DNA of 16,987 nt from an uncultured Methylobacillus sp. (GCA_946481235.1 CAMLME010000019.1:1-16987); one strand, 5' to 3'; shown: positions 8,460-15,602, counted from the first letter of the stretch. Program-made: numbers and translations. The notes: a model not told the origin generated them from the sequence alone.

Positions 8460-9394
8460 GTAAGCCCTACGTCGAAGCCGCCGTGGCGGTGCTGCGCCGC
8501 GAAAACGGCCAAGTGCTGCTCGGGCAACGTCCGGAAGGCAAGCCCTGGGCTGGTTGGTGGGAATTCCCCGGCGGCAAGATCGAGGAGGGCGAAACACCTT
8601 TCCATGCTTTGCAGCGCGAACTGCATGAGGAACTCGGCGTGGAGGCGGAAGTTGCCTATCCATGGGTGACCAGGACCTTCGACTATCCGGAACGTACGGT
8701 CAAGCTGCGCTTTTTCACCGTGCATCAATGGCGCGGCGAGCCTCACGGCCGCGAGAACCAGCAGCTTTCCTGGCAAGACCTTGCCGCTGTCGATGTCGGG
8801 CCCTTGCTGCCGGCCAATGCACCGATTCTGGATGCGCTGCGCCTGCCGCCGGTTTATGCGATTACCAATCTTCATGAGATGGGGCATGAACGGTTTTTTG
8901 CAGGATTGCGCCAGGCACTGGAGCATGGCCTGAGGCTGGTTCAGGTGCGTGAGAAGCAGTTGTCTCCCGCCGCGCTGGAGGCATTTGCCACCGAAGTCAT
9001 TGCGATATCCCGGCCTTACGGCGCACGCGTCCTGCTGAATGGCGAGGCGGACATGGCGCAGCGTATCGGTGTGGATGGCGTGCATTTTTCTTCCGCCGCC
9101 CTTGCGGCATTAACGGCGCGCCCGCAGGGATTGCTTTGCGCCGCATCGTGCCACAGTCCTGCGGAGCTGACCCGTGCGGCAGCGCTGGAATTCGATTTCG
9201 CACTGCTCTCGCCCGTCATGGAAACGCTCAGCCATCCACAGGCTATGCCGCTGGGCTGGACTGGATTTGAAAAGATGATTGCGGAATATTCTTTGCCGGT
9301 TTACGCGCTGGGCGGCATGCGGCGCGAATATATGGCCGAGGCATGGACGCATGGCGCGCATGGCATCGCGATGCAGCGGGCGATATGGGAATGA
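8456..9394 (+). CDS. Nudix hydrolase (MutT-like) fused to a thiamine phosphate synthase-like domain
   Basis: This is a 312-aa two-domain protein. Residues 1-128 are a MutT-type Nudix hydrolase; the box G-x5-E-x7-REUxEExGU fits exactly from Gly40 to Val62 (Glu46, Arg54, Glu55, Glu58, Glu59). MutT removes 8-oxo-dGTP from the nucleotide pool. Residues about 130-312 are a ThiE/TenI-like TIM barrel: PVYAITN at the start, LVQVREKQLS, VDGVHF, AASCHSPAEL, and ALGGM near the end. Such Nudix-ThiE-like fusions are known in proteobacteria; whether the barrel has enzymatic activity is unclear. The start is the ATG overlapping the preceding stop (ATGA). The open frame extends upstream to 8255, but that part overlaps the ATPase gene. 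Confidence 0.93.
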   Translation: MSKPYVEAAVAVLRRENGQVLLGQRPEGKPWAGWWEFPGGKIEEGETPFHALQRELHEELGVEAEVAYPWVTRTFDYPERTVKLRFFTVHQWRGEPHGRENQQLSWQDLAAVDVGPLLPANAPILDALRLPPVYAITNLHEMGHERFFAGLRQALEHGLRLVQVREKQLSPAALEAFATEVIAISRPYGARVLLNGEADMAQRIGVDGVHFSSAALAALTARPQGLLCAASCHSPAELTRAAALEFDFALLSPVMETLSHPQAMPLGWTGFEKMIAEYSLPVYALGGMRREYMAEAWTHGAHGIAMQRAIWE

Positions 9395-9798
9395 TGCGTC
9401 GCCATTGGTTATGGATTCCGGTTGTTGCTGCCTTGGCCGTGGGGTTGTTGTGGCCGCGCCTGGGAAATCGCGATCAAGCGATTTCGGTGGCCTGCAAGGA
9501 TATTGTTGCAGGTTGCACGTTGTCGCAGGCAGGACTGCACGTTCGATTCGATCGGCAGCCGGATGCCTTGCAGCGATTCAAGGTCTTTGTGGTGTGGCCG
9601 AATGTTGCGGAAGTGCATGCCAGCTTCAATATGCGCGACATGGAAATGGGCTTCAATCGTTACCGGCTGTTGCCCGCAGGTGACGGACGTTGGCAGGCCG
9701 AGGTGATGCTGCCTGCTTGCATACAAGGTCGCAAGGACTGGCTGATGATGATCGAAGCGGACGGTCGCCGCTACGAGGTGCCGTTCAGCAGCCGTTAG
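9391..9798 (+). CDS. small membrane-anchored protein, possibly YtkA/FixH-like
   Basis: This predicted 135-aa protein has one N-terminal hydrophobic segment (about residues 7-21, WIPVVAALAVGLLWP), then a domain expected outside the cytoplasm. That domain has a close cysteine pair (VACKDIVAGC), a third Cys in LPACIQG, and the segment RDMEMGFNRYRLLPAGDGRWQ, which resembles YtkA/FixH-like beta-sandwich proteins. I recognise no named family with certainty. The start overlaps the Nudix stop (ATGA at 9391), and ATG 9394 is an alternative. The gene converges on, and overlaps by four bases, the copper chaperone gene, which hints at a shared metal role. This is inference from similarity by eye and position. 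Confidence 0.72.
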   Translation: MMRRHWLWIPVVAALAVGLLWPRLGNRDQAISVACKDIVAGCTLSQAGLHVRFDRQPDALQRFKVFVVWPNVAEVHASFNMRDMEMGFNRYRLLPAGDGRWQAEVMLPACIQGRKDWLMMIEADGRRYEVPFSSR

Positions 9799-10229
9799 TC
9801 GGCGCTGCGCTTGATCGGCAGGTCGATTTTCATCGACGATCCCTTGCCGCTTTTATCTTTGAAATGCAGCGTGAGCTGCACACTCTCGCCTACTTTCAAT
9901 GGTTTCTTCAAATCGAACAGCATCAGATGCAAACCGCCTGGTTCCAGCTTGACCACTTCGCCCGCCGGCAACTCCATTGATGCCAGCATGCGCATTTCCA
10001 TGACACCGTCCTTCATCGACATCTTGTGGATTTCCACGCTGCCGGCGGCTGGGCTATCTGCCTTGATAAGCGTCAGGTCGGTAGCGCTTTTGAGTTCCAG
10101 ATAGGCTGCACCGACATTCTGACCGGGAGCCGTGGCGCGCGCCCAAGCATGGCTGATGGCGACAGAATCGGCTGCGCAGGAAATCGATGCCGCCATCAGA
10201 AACCATAATGTGAACAACCGCTGGAACAT
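9795..10229 (-). CDS. PCu(A)C-family periplasmic copper chaperone
   Basis: PCu(A)C proteins bind Cu(I) in the periplasm and pass it to the CuA or CuB centre of cytochrome oxidases. A signal peptide is visible (MFQRLFTLWFLMAASISCA, cleavage likely before ADS). The family metal motif H-x10-M-x21-H-x-M fits exactly: the His in EIHKM, the Met in VMEMRM, then GGLHLM. Length (144 aa) is normal. I placed the start at ATG 10229, one base after the yacG stop; ATG 10241 (adding MSNN, inside yacG) is equally possible, and the only GAGG stretch abuts it. The open frame upstream to 10418 is the other strand-frame of yacG and is not coding here. It is last in the pilD-coaE-zapD-yacG operon. Confidence 0.92.
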   Translation of the reverse strand: MFQRLFTLWFLMAASISCAADSVAISHAWARATAPGQNVGAAYLELKSATDLTLIKADSPAAGSVEIHKMSMKDGVMEMRMLASMELPAGEVVKLEPGGLHLMLFDLKKPLKVGESVQLTLHFKDKSGKGSSMKIDLPIKRSAD

Positions 10230-10230
10230 G

Positions 10231-10407
10231 TTATTGCTCATCCTCGGGTGTTTCCGTTTTCCCGGTTTGCGGAATGCGGTAGCTTTCGGTGGCCCATTGA
10301 CCGAGATCGATGAGTTTGCAGCGTTCGGAACAGAACGGGCGAAACGGGTTGTTTGGCGTGTAGGCTGATTGAGCGCCGCAAGTCGGGCAGGTGACCAGGG
10401 TAACCAT
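10231..10407 (-). CDS. yacG: DNA gyrase inhibitor YacG, 58 aa
   Basis: YacG is a small zinc protein that binds GyrB and inhibits DNA gyrase. The 58-aa reading frame begins [16 protein letters not shown] and carries the family zinc knuckle Cys7-x2-Cys10 and Cys26-x3-Cys30 ([15 protein letters not shown]), followed by an acidic tail ending PEDEQ. GGAAAT precedes the ATG by a suitable distance. It lies 42 bases after zapD, matching the coaE-zapD-yacG order of proteobacteria, and its stop codon is one base from the start chosen for the copper chaperone. Confidence 0.95.
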   Translation of the reverse strand: MVTLVTCPTCGAQSAYTPNNPFRPFCSERCKLIDLGQWATESYRIPQTGKTETPEDEQ

Positions 10408-10449
10408 GATATTTCCAAACGCTTGTTGATGTATGGGACGGTCAGTTAG

Positions 10450-11208
10450 TCAAAGATTGCACAGCGTTAGTTCAAAGCTGACGTCGCGATCGCACTGACG
10501 TGGTTTCTGTATGCCTTCAAGCGCATTGAAGCGGATATTGATGGCATATTTGTTGGCGCTGACTTCCGGAAAGCAGGGTAGGTCGTCGGCAACCTTGATG
10601 CGCAGCATCTGTGCCGGTTTTGCGCCGCCCAGCATCTGCTGGAAAGTGCCTTGCTGTGCAACCAGTTGGGTGGGAACGCCGCTGCCACGCAGGATATGCA
10701 GGATGATGCGCAGGCCATCGTAAAGGGGGGTAAGATGCGCGAGCCAGCTCTCCAGGTCCTGCTTGCGCCGCTCGATAGTCAGGCCGAGCCAGTAATGGTA
10801 GGAAGGCACGTCGAATTCGCATACGCCGCCGGGAATCACGGTGCGTTGCTTGATGCCCATCAGCCATTCGTTGTCGCGCAATACCTGGCCGAGTTTTCCG
10901 GGCGTGGTGCGCAAAGCGCGTGTCGTCTGTTCGATTTCGGTAATGACTTCGTTCAGAATATTTTCGGCGATGACGGGATTGCCGCGCAGGTTTTCCATGA
11001 CGACCTTCTGGCGGTCGAGTTCCTGCAGCAGGTCGGTTTTGAGTTCGGCGCGATCGATAACGTCGAGCACCTGGAAGATGCCGATCAGTGCGCAATGATG
11101 GTTGAGCTCGTGGTCGCCCTCGAGGTAATGGAATATCTTGGCGAACAAATCCTCAAGTCGCAGTAGCGTGCGGACACGTTCATTAAATGGGTAGTCGTAG
11201 CTGGCCAC
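10450..11208 (-). CDS. zapD: cell division protein ZapD
   Basis: ZapD binds the C-terminal tail of FtsZ and bundles protofilaments at the division ring. The 252-aa protein matches the family in length and shows its blocks: YDYPFNERVRTLLRLEDLF at the N terminus, HHCALIGIFQVLDVIDRAELKTDLLQEL, and YHYWLGLTIERRKQDLESWL in the second half. The start is a GTG at 11208, because family members begin at this point and no ATG lies upstream; a Shine-Dalgarno sequence is poor, so expression may be low or coupled. A 70-base AT-rich gap separates it from coaE. Confidence 0.95.
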   Translation of the reverse strand: MASYDYPFNERVRTLLRLEDLFAKIFHYLEGDHELNHHCALIGIFQVLDVIDRAELKTDLLQELDRQKVVMENLRGNPVIAENILNEVITEIEQTTRALRTTPGKLGQVLRDNEWLMGIKQRTVIPGGVCEFDVPSYHYWLGLTIERRKQDLESWLAHLTPLYDGLRIILHILRGSGVPTQLVAQQGTFQQMLGGAKPAQMLRIKVADDLPCFPEVSANKYAINIRFNALEGIQKPRQCDRDVSFELTLCNL

Positions 11209-11278
11209 TGAGTTTTAGAAATTTGTTCGTAGCATTTGGGGGTAACAATTTGCGTGGATTATGAAATTGATTACCTAA

Positions 11279-11875
11279 CTATGCAAGTCTAATGTATTTT
11301 TCGTGTTTTTCCCGTACCTGATTTTTCAAATCGGCAAGTGTTCCGTTATTGAGGATGACATCGCTCGTCAGAGCCAGCCGTTGCTCCCGCGAGCATTGCG
11401 CAGCCATGATGGCGCGCACTTCCGCTTCGGACAGATGGCTGCGCGCCATTGCGCGCATGATTTGCAACGATTCTTCGCAATCGATAAGCAGGCTGTGGTC
11501 GATCAGGTTGGCGTAAGCGCCGGTCTCGAACAGCAAGGGCACCATGACGATCTGGTATGGCGCGGAAGCGTTGCGGGCGAGGAAGCTTGCGACTTCGTCG
11601 CGAATCTGTGGATGCAATATGCTTTCCAGGGTCTGTCGCGCGGCGGGGTCGGAAAAAATCCGTTGGCGTAAGTAGGCGCGATTCAGCGAGCCATCGGCTT
11701 GCAATGCCTCATTGCCGAATGCCTGCGAAATTTCCTCAAGAGCAGGCTGGCCCGTGGCGGTGAGTGCATGTGCGATGGCATCGGTATCTGCGACCGGAAC
11801 GCCCAGGTCGGCAAACAGTCGGGCAGCCTCGCTCTTGCCGCTGCCGATGCCGCCGGTCAATCCGACAATCATCAT
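11279..11875 (-). CDS. coaE: dephospho-CoA kinase
   Basis: CoaE phosphorylates the 3'-hydroxyl of dephospho-CoA, the last step of coenzyme A synthesis. The 198-aa protein starts MMIVGLTGGIGSGKSEAARLF with the P-loop at residues 8-15 (Lys14), then DTDAIAHAL, LHPQIRDEV, VMVPLLFETG and the CSREQRLA lid region. Its ATG overlaps the pilD stop by four bases. An open frame extends upstream to 12241, but that part lies inside pilD and is not CoaE-like, so 11875 is the start. Confidence 0.96.
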   Translation of the reverse strand: MMIVGLTGGIGSGKSEAARLFADLGVPVADTDAIAHALTATGQPALEEISQAFGNEALQADGSLNRAYLRQRIFSDPAARQTLESILHPQIRDEVASFLARNASAPYQIVMVPLLFETGAYANLIDHSLLIDCEESLQIMRAMARSHLSEAEVRAIMAAQCSREQRLALTSDVILNNGTLADLKNQVREKHEKYIRLA

Positions 11876-12768
11876 CCGGGCAGGTAGAGGTTGGCCATCT
11901 GCGGTCCCCAGAACAGCGCGGCGATGCCGCCCAGTGCCAGGTACGGGCCGAAAGGGATAGGCACGTTGCGGCCATGCCGCGCCAATACGATGAGGCCGAT
12001 GCCGATGATGGAGCCGACCAGCGAGGAAAGAAGAATGACGGCCGGCAATAATTGCCAGCCAAACCATGCGCCTATGGCTGCCAGCAGCTTGAAGTCGCCG
12101 TAGCCCATGCCTTCCTTGCCGGTGATCAGCTTGAACAGCCAATAGATCGACCATAACGTAAGGTAGCCTGCCATCGCGCCGATCACTGCTGACTGGAGGT
12201 CGGTGAAGGTGCCGCTGATATTGAGCAGCAAGCCTATCCACATCAGCGGCAATGTGATGTCGTCTGGCAACAGGTGGGTATCGGCATCAATGAAAGTCAG
12301 TGCGATCAGGCAGAACGTGAACAGCATCGCCGTCAATGCTGTAATCCCGAAGCCGAAGCGCCAGGCGATCAATCCCGCCAGCAGTCCGGTGGCGGCTTCC
12401 ACCAGAGGGTAGCGCGGACTGATGCGCGTTTTGCAGCCGGAGCACTTGCCGCGCAGCGCCAGAAAACTGATTACCGGAATATTTTCCCAGGCGCGTATCT
12501 GGTGGCCGCAGCCCGGGCAGGCGGAGCGGGGAACAACGAGGTTGTAAGGTGCGCTGTCGGCAACTTCTTCGCTGCGCAGTTCGGCACAATTGCGGTGCCA
12601 TTCCTGCTCCATCATCTTGGGCAGGCGATGTATGACTACATTCAGGAAACTGCCCACCAGTAAACCGAAAAGGGTTGCGGCCGTTATAAAGAGAACAGGC
12701 TGGCGTTGCAGTAACTCGATAATCTCAGGCATGTTGGCATGCTCTATGCGTATTTCAGGATGGGGCAT
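11872..12768 (-). CDS. pilD: prepilin peptidase / N-methyltransferase PilD
   Basis: PilD is an inner-membrane aspartic peptidase that cleaves type IV prepilins and type II pseudopilins after Gly and methylates the new N terminus. The 298-aa protein has the cytoplasmic zinc loop Cys84-x2-Cys87 and Cys109-x2-Cys112 and about seven later hydrophobic segments. The catalytic aspartates lie in FIDADTHLLPD (Asp161, Asp163) and GMGYGDFKL (Asp225). FGLLVGSFLNVVIHRLP is the family's first membrane segment. AAGGA lies 7 bases before the chosen ATG; ATG 12732 gives a more usual N terminus but has a poorer ribosome site. In many relatives pilB and pilC come just before pilD; here the upstream neighbour is a divergent gene. 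Confidence 0.95.
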   Translation of the reverse strand: MPHPEIRIEHANMPEIIELLQRQPVLFITAATLFGLLVGSFLNVVIHRLPKMMEQEWHRNCAELRSEEVADSAPYNLVVPRSACPGCGHQIRAWENIPVISFLALRGKCSGCKTRISPRYPLVEAATGLLAGLIAWRFGFGITALTAMLFTFCLIALTFIDADTHLLPDDITLPLMWIGLLLNISGTFTDLQSAVIGAMAGYLTLWSIYWLFKLITGKEGMGYGDFKLLAAIGAWFGWQLLPAVILLSSLVGSIIGIGLIVLARHGRNVPIPFGPYLALGGIAALFWGPQMANLYLPG

Positions 12769-12897
12769 CATCCCATCCTTGCCTGGGCTTGGCAAGGCGG
12801 AGCCAGGAGCCCTCTGAAACAGACGGAGCTTGAAATATTCAAATTCGGCGCCATTTAACCGATAACAGTTTATGCAGTCAGTATGAGGTGACCAACC

Positions 12898-13215
12898 ATG
12901 CTCGAACCATCCGCAGTTTCTACATTTGATTACTCAATCGTCTGTCATGCAGAAGTCGACCTCCCTTCCTGGTTGAAGGAGTTGACGGGCAAGGCTGGAT
13001 GGTTGCTGTCGGACGAGGAAGAGGCCGAGCTGTGCGATGTCTACTCCTTCCATCGCGGTGTGGAGGAAGCGCAGGTGGTGCTGTATCACACCGGCTACGC
13101 GACCGTTGATGTGGATGACCATACCTTGTATGACGGGCATCTGGCCTTCGCCCCGAGTTTCGCGCGGCTGCAATATTACAATGCAGACAGCGGAGAACGG
13201 GTCTTGCTGAACTGA
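12898..13215 (+). CDS. hypothetical protein, 105 aa
   Basis: I do not recognise this protein. It is a 105-residue, acidic, apparently cytoplasmic protein with no signal peptide or membrane segment. It reads as helix-forming at residues 22-50 (LPSWLKELTGKAGWLLSDEE), then beta-rich (QVVLYHTGYATVDVDDHTLYDGHLAF). GAGGTG sits 7 bases before the ATG, which supports real translation. It is transcribed away from pilD and converges on umuC; its stop codon lies in a perfect hairpin shared with the umuC stop. Codon use looks like that of its neighbours, so recent transfer is not indicated. Confidence 0.75.
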   Translation: MLEPSAVSTFDYSIVCHAEVDLPSWLKELTGKAGWLLSDEEEAELCDVYSFHRGVEEAQVVLYHTGYATVDVDDHTLYDGHLAFAPSFARLQYYNADSGERVLLN

Positions 13216-13232
13216 TGCCGGGTCGGCATCAG
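13212..13232. terminator. hairpin containing the stop codons of both convergent genes
   Basis: Perfect 9-bp arms, CTGATGCCG and CGGCATCAG, enclose a GGT loop. The left arm contains the TGA of the 105-aa gene and the right arm, read on the minus strand, the TGA of umuC. There is no T run on either side, so intrinsic termination would be weak, but the structure could serve both transcripts as a bidirectional 3' end. Confidence 0.55.
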
Positions 13233-14506
13233 ACATGCACAAGCAGTAACTCGTTCCATCGTGTCGTATAGCCGGGGCTTTTGTTTCCAGCCCTCATTTT
13301 CCATGGCTTTTCGATACCCTCGCCCGCCGAGCGAATTGTGGCGCGGCCCATGCGATCATTGATCCGGTCGAGCGTTGCCATCAGTTTATCGCGCTGAAGT
13401 TTCTTTCCCGCAAAAAGATCGGCTTGTCGCCATGTTCTGGGCGCGAGCTCGGATAGCACGATTCCCGCTTTCTGATAGCGCAAACCCGGTTGGTAGATGT
13501 ACTCCAGGCCATGGAGTGCCGCCTTGGCGAGCAGCAGTGTGTCGTCCGTCGCCTCCGCAAGGGGAATAGTCACGCCGGGAGCGTGATCCGTACCGTTTTT
13601 ATCATGCGGACTGGTGCGGATGTAGATTTGCAGCAAGCCGGCGACCGATCCTTGCTGCCGCAGTTTTTCTGCTGCACGCGAGGTGTATTGCGTCACCGCT
13701 TCGCGCAGTTGCATCAGGTCGGTTACATAATGGCCGAATGACCGCGAAGAAACGATCTGCTGTCGCGGTTCGGCCGTATCTTCCAGCTCCAGGCAGGCTG
13801 TTCCGTTAAGTTCGCGTACCGTTTTTTCCAGCGTTACGCTGAACTGTCTGCGCAGCAGGGAAGGGTCCCGCAATTGCAGGTCGCGCACGGTTTTGATGCC
13901 CAACGCTTCCAGTCTGGGTGCGAGGCGTCGGCCTATGCCCCATACATCGCTCACGGTCGTCCGGCCGAACCAACTCTCCTGCTCCGCCGGAGTCATGGCA
14001 TTCAGGTCGCATACCCCGCGCCATTGCAAATTCTGCTTGGCGATCTGGTTGGCGAGTTTGGCGAGCGTCTTGGTGGCCCCGATCCCGACGCAGATCGGCA
14101 AGCCGGTCCATCGGCGTACCGTTTGTCTTATATGCTGCGCATGGCTGTCCAGGTTCAAGTGCTGCATGCCGGAGAGGTCGAGAAAGCACTCGTCAATGGA
14201 ATAAATCTCCTGATTCGTGCCGAAATCCGCCAGCAAGGACATGACGCGATTGCTCATGTCCGCATAAAGGGCGTAATTCGAGGAATGCGCGACGATGTCA
14301 TGCTGCCGTGCCATGTCGCGCAATTGAAACCATGGTTGCGCCATTCGTATGCCCAGGGCTTTCGCTTCGTTGCTGCGCGCGATCACGCAGCCGTCGTTGT
14401 TGGAAAGCACCACGACCGGCCGGCCTTCGAGCCGCGGATTGAATACGCGCTCGCAACTGACATAGAAATTATTGACGTCGACGAGCGCAATTGCGCGCTG
14501 CATCAT
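13229..14506 (-). CDS. umuC: Y-family DNA polymerase V catalytic subunit UmuC
   Basis: UmuC, with two UmuD' subunits and RecA, forms DNA polymerase V for translesion synthesis in the SOS response. The 425-aa protein is complete. The metal-binding motifs are [11 protein letters not shown] (Asp10; Tyr15 is at the steric-gate position) and IDECFLDL (Asp105-Glu106). [20 protein letters not shown] sequence and [17 protein letters not shown] mark the palm and helix-hairpin-helix regions. RQADLF near residue 360 fits a beta-clamp-binding motif of the Q-x-D-L-F type. Its ATG overlaps the umuD stop by four bases, so the two proteins are coupled. No disruption is visible. Confidence 0.96.
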   Translation of the reverse strand: MMQRAIALVDVNNFYVSCERVFNPRLEGRPVVVLSNNDGCVIARSNEAKALGIRMAQPWFQLRDMARQHDIVAHSSNYALYADMSNRVMSLLADFGTNQEIYSIDECFLDLSGMQHLNLDSHAQHIRQTVRRWTGLPICVGIGATKTLAKLANQIAKQNLQWRGVCDLNAMTPAEQESWFGRTTVSDVWGIGRRLAPRLEALGIKTVRDLQLRDPSLLRRQFSVTLEKTVRELNGTACLELEDTAEPRQQIVSSRSFGHYVTDLMQLREAVTQYTSRAAEKLRQQGSVAGLLQIYIRTSPHDKNGTDHAPGVTIPLAEATDDTLLLAKAALHGLEYIYQPGLRYQKAGIVLSELAPRTWRQADLFAGKKLQRDKLMATLDRINDRMGRATIRSAGEGIEKPWKMRAGNKSPGYTTRWNELLLVHV

Positions 14507-15105
14507 TTGAACTTGCGCATCGAGCCTGTGACTACGCCCCAGACTTCGAATGACTGACCTTCCTTCACTTCGATGACGGGGTAATGCTTGTTGGCCGGAA
14601 TCAGCCGCGGATTGGATTTGCTCTTGCCCAGCGTCTTGACGGTGAATTCGCCATCAAGCACTGCCAGTACGATATCCCCAATCTGCGGTACGCGCGAACG
14701 GTCGATGACCAGCACGTCATCCTCGAAGATGCCGGCGTCTATCATGGAGTCACCCTTGACCCGCACGAAAAAAGTCGCGCCGTCGTTATCCACCAGATAA
14801 TCGCTGGGGTTCAGGCGCCGTTCGATATGATCGTCCGCCGGCGAAGGGAAGCCAGCCATCACCTTTGTGGAATAGAGTGGCAAGACCATTTTGCGGCTGT
14901 CGGGGGCCAGCTCGGCTAATTCGACGACATTGTCCTGTGCCTCGCGTTGGCGTTTCTGGTTGAGTGCAGCGAGAAAATCTCGAATGGTGGCCGCCTGGCT
15001 GTCGGGAACGCGCAAGACGGTCGTCGGTTCGCCGTAAAGGCCTCCACCCGGCTTGCGGCCGGCGCCAGGGCGTGAACCTCCACGTTTTCTGCTGTCATTT
15101 TTCAT
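14503..15105 (-). CDS. umuD: UmuD-type self-cleaving SOS protein with long N-terminal extension
   Basis: UmuD is cleaved with RecA help to UmuD', the partner of UmuC. The 200-aa protein is about 60 residues longer than E. coli UmuD. The peptidase S24 core is complete: cleavage site Ala84-Gly85 (KVMAGFPSP), nucleophile Ser120 in KGDSMIDAG, and Lys157 in EFTVKTLG. The added N terminus holds [17 protein letters not shown] (6-22), a basic Gly/Arg/Pro stretch like an AT-hook, then a ribbon/helix-like part ([21 protein letters not shown]). An extended UmuD that represses SOS genes is known in Acinetobacter (UmuDAb), but no sequence relation between the extensions is claimed. The ATG 15105 has a weak ribosome site; an in-frame TTG at 15132 is less likely. 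Confidence 0.93.
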   Translation of the reverse strand: MKNDSRKRGGSRPGAGRKPGGGLYGEPTTVLRVPDSQAATIRDFLAALNQKRQREAQDNVVELAELAPDSRKMVLPLYSTKVMAGFPSPADDHIERRLNPSDYLVDNDGATFFVRVKGDSMIDAGIFEDDVLVIDRSRVPQIGDIVLAVLDGEFTVKTLGKSKSNPRLIPANKHYPVIEVKEGQSFEVWGVVTGSMRKFK

Positions 15106-15112
15106 GAGCGCT

Positions 15113-15137
15113 ATTGATTTATGTAACAGCAATCAAT
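15113..15137. promoter_or_regulatory. inverted repeat ATTGATT-N11-AATCAAT, candidate operator of umuDC
   Basis: Perfect 7-base arms lie at 15113-15119 and 15131-15137. The repeat spans the predicted transcription start and ends 8 bases before the umuD ATG, overlapping the -10 element. This is the expected place for a repressor, but the arms do not match the usual LexA consensus. Confidence 0.45.
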
Positions 15138-15163
15138 TTACGCGGGAATCAGGAAGCGCGCAA
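15135..15163 (-). promoter_or_regulatory. candidate promoter of umuDC
   Basis: On the minus strand TTGCGC (15163-15158) and TAAATT (15140-15135) are separated by 17 bases, 30 bases upstream of the umuD ATG. No good CTGT-N8-ACAG LexA box is found beside it; only a degenerate half site (CTGT at 15129-15126) is visible. Confidence 0.4.
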
Positions 15164-15216
15164 GGGCGGGATGCAGATGTATTGCGGCTGGAAGCGTGAT
15201 TTTCATGCACAAGCGA

Positions 15217-15245
15217 TTGCCAAGCGGCGCAACAGGCGATACAGT
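15217..15245 (+). promoter_or_regulatory. candidate promoter of the HU gene
   Basis: TTGCCA (15217-15222) and TACAGT (15240-15245) are 17 bases apart and match the sigma70 consensus at 5 and 4 of 6 positions. Predicted start of transcription is near 15252, about 50 bases before the HU ATG. Confidence 0.5.
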
Positions 15246-15252
15246 TCGGAGC

Positions 15253-15273
15253 CTACAGGCTTGATTCCTGTAG
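15253..15273 (+). promoter_or_regulatory. 5'-UTR hairpin of the HU mRNA
   Basis: CTACAGG (15253-15259) and CCTGTAG (15267-15273) are perfect complements around a 7-base loop. With the promoter at 15217-15245 the hairpin would sit at or within a base or two of the 5' end of the transcript, where such stems often stabilise mRNA. A protein-binding site is the alternative. Confidence 0.45.
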
Positions 15274-15303
15274 TGAGTAACTCAACTTAACACGGAGAAC
15301 CGC

Positions 15304-15576
15304 ATGAACAAGACAGAACTTATCGATGCTATCGCCAGCGAAGCTGGTCTCAGCAAGGCCGATGCCGGCAAGGCAGTCAACGCTTTCACATCCGCGATTA
15401 CCGCAGCTCTCAAGAAAGGCGACAGCGTTGCCCTGATCGGCTTTGGCACCTTCAAGGTGAACGCGCGCGCCGCACGTACCGGCCGTAACCCGCAAACCGG
15501 CAAGGAAATCAAGATTGCTGCCCGCAAGTCCCCGGCTTTCACCGCTGGCAAGGCACTGAAGGACGCGGTCAACTAA
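15304..15576 (+). CDS. DNA-binding protein HU
   Basis: HU is a small nucleoid protein that bends DNA as a dimer. The 90-aa sequence is full length: [20 protein letters not shown] forms the helical dimer part, [20 protein letters not shown] leads into the DNA-embracing beta arm, [21 protein letters not shown] carries the conserved proline-containing arm tip and signature, and GKALKDAVN ends it. GGAG (15294-15297) sits 6 bases before the ATG. It is transcribed alone, divergent from umuDC, with its own promoter and terminator. HupB is the probable name, but an HU paralogue elsewhere in the genome cannot be excluded. Confidence 0.95.
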   Translation: MNKTELIDAIASEAGLSKADAGKAVNAFTSAITAALKKGDSVALIGFGTFKVNARAARTGRNPQTGKEIKIAARKSPAFTAGKALKDAVN

Positions 15577-15584
15577 TTGACGCA

Positions 15585-15602
15585 AGGAGCCGCATGGCTC
15601 CT
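15585..15602 (+). terminator. terminator-like hairpin after the HU gene
   Basis: AGGAGCC (15585-15591) pairs perfectly with GGCTCCT (15596-15602) around a GCAT loop, 8 bases after the HU stop. A short T-rich stretch (GTCCTTTA) follows, so intrinsic termination is plausible though the T run is weak. Confidence 0.6.

Noticed and set aside
11876..12241. N-terminal extension of coaE
   Set aside because: It overlaps pilD in another frame, and CoaE proteins begin at the MIVGLTGG segment.
12830..12842. TTGAA-ATA-TTCAA inverted repeat upstream of the 105-aa gene
   Set aside because: Arms of 5 bp in an AT-rich spot are expected by chance, and no clear promoter aligns with it.
15106..15300. LexA box for umuDC
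   Set aside because: No CTGT-N8-ACAG match is present; the best candidate keeps only the CTGT half and part of the other half.
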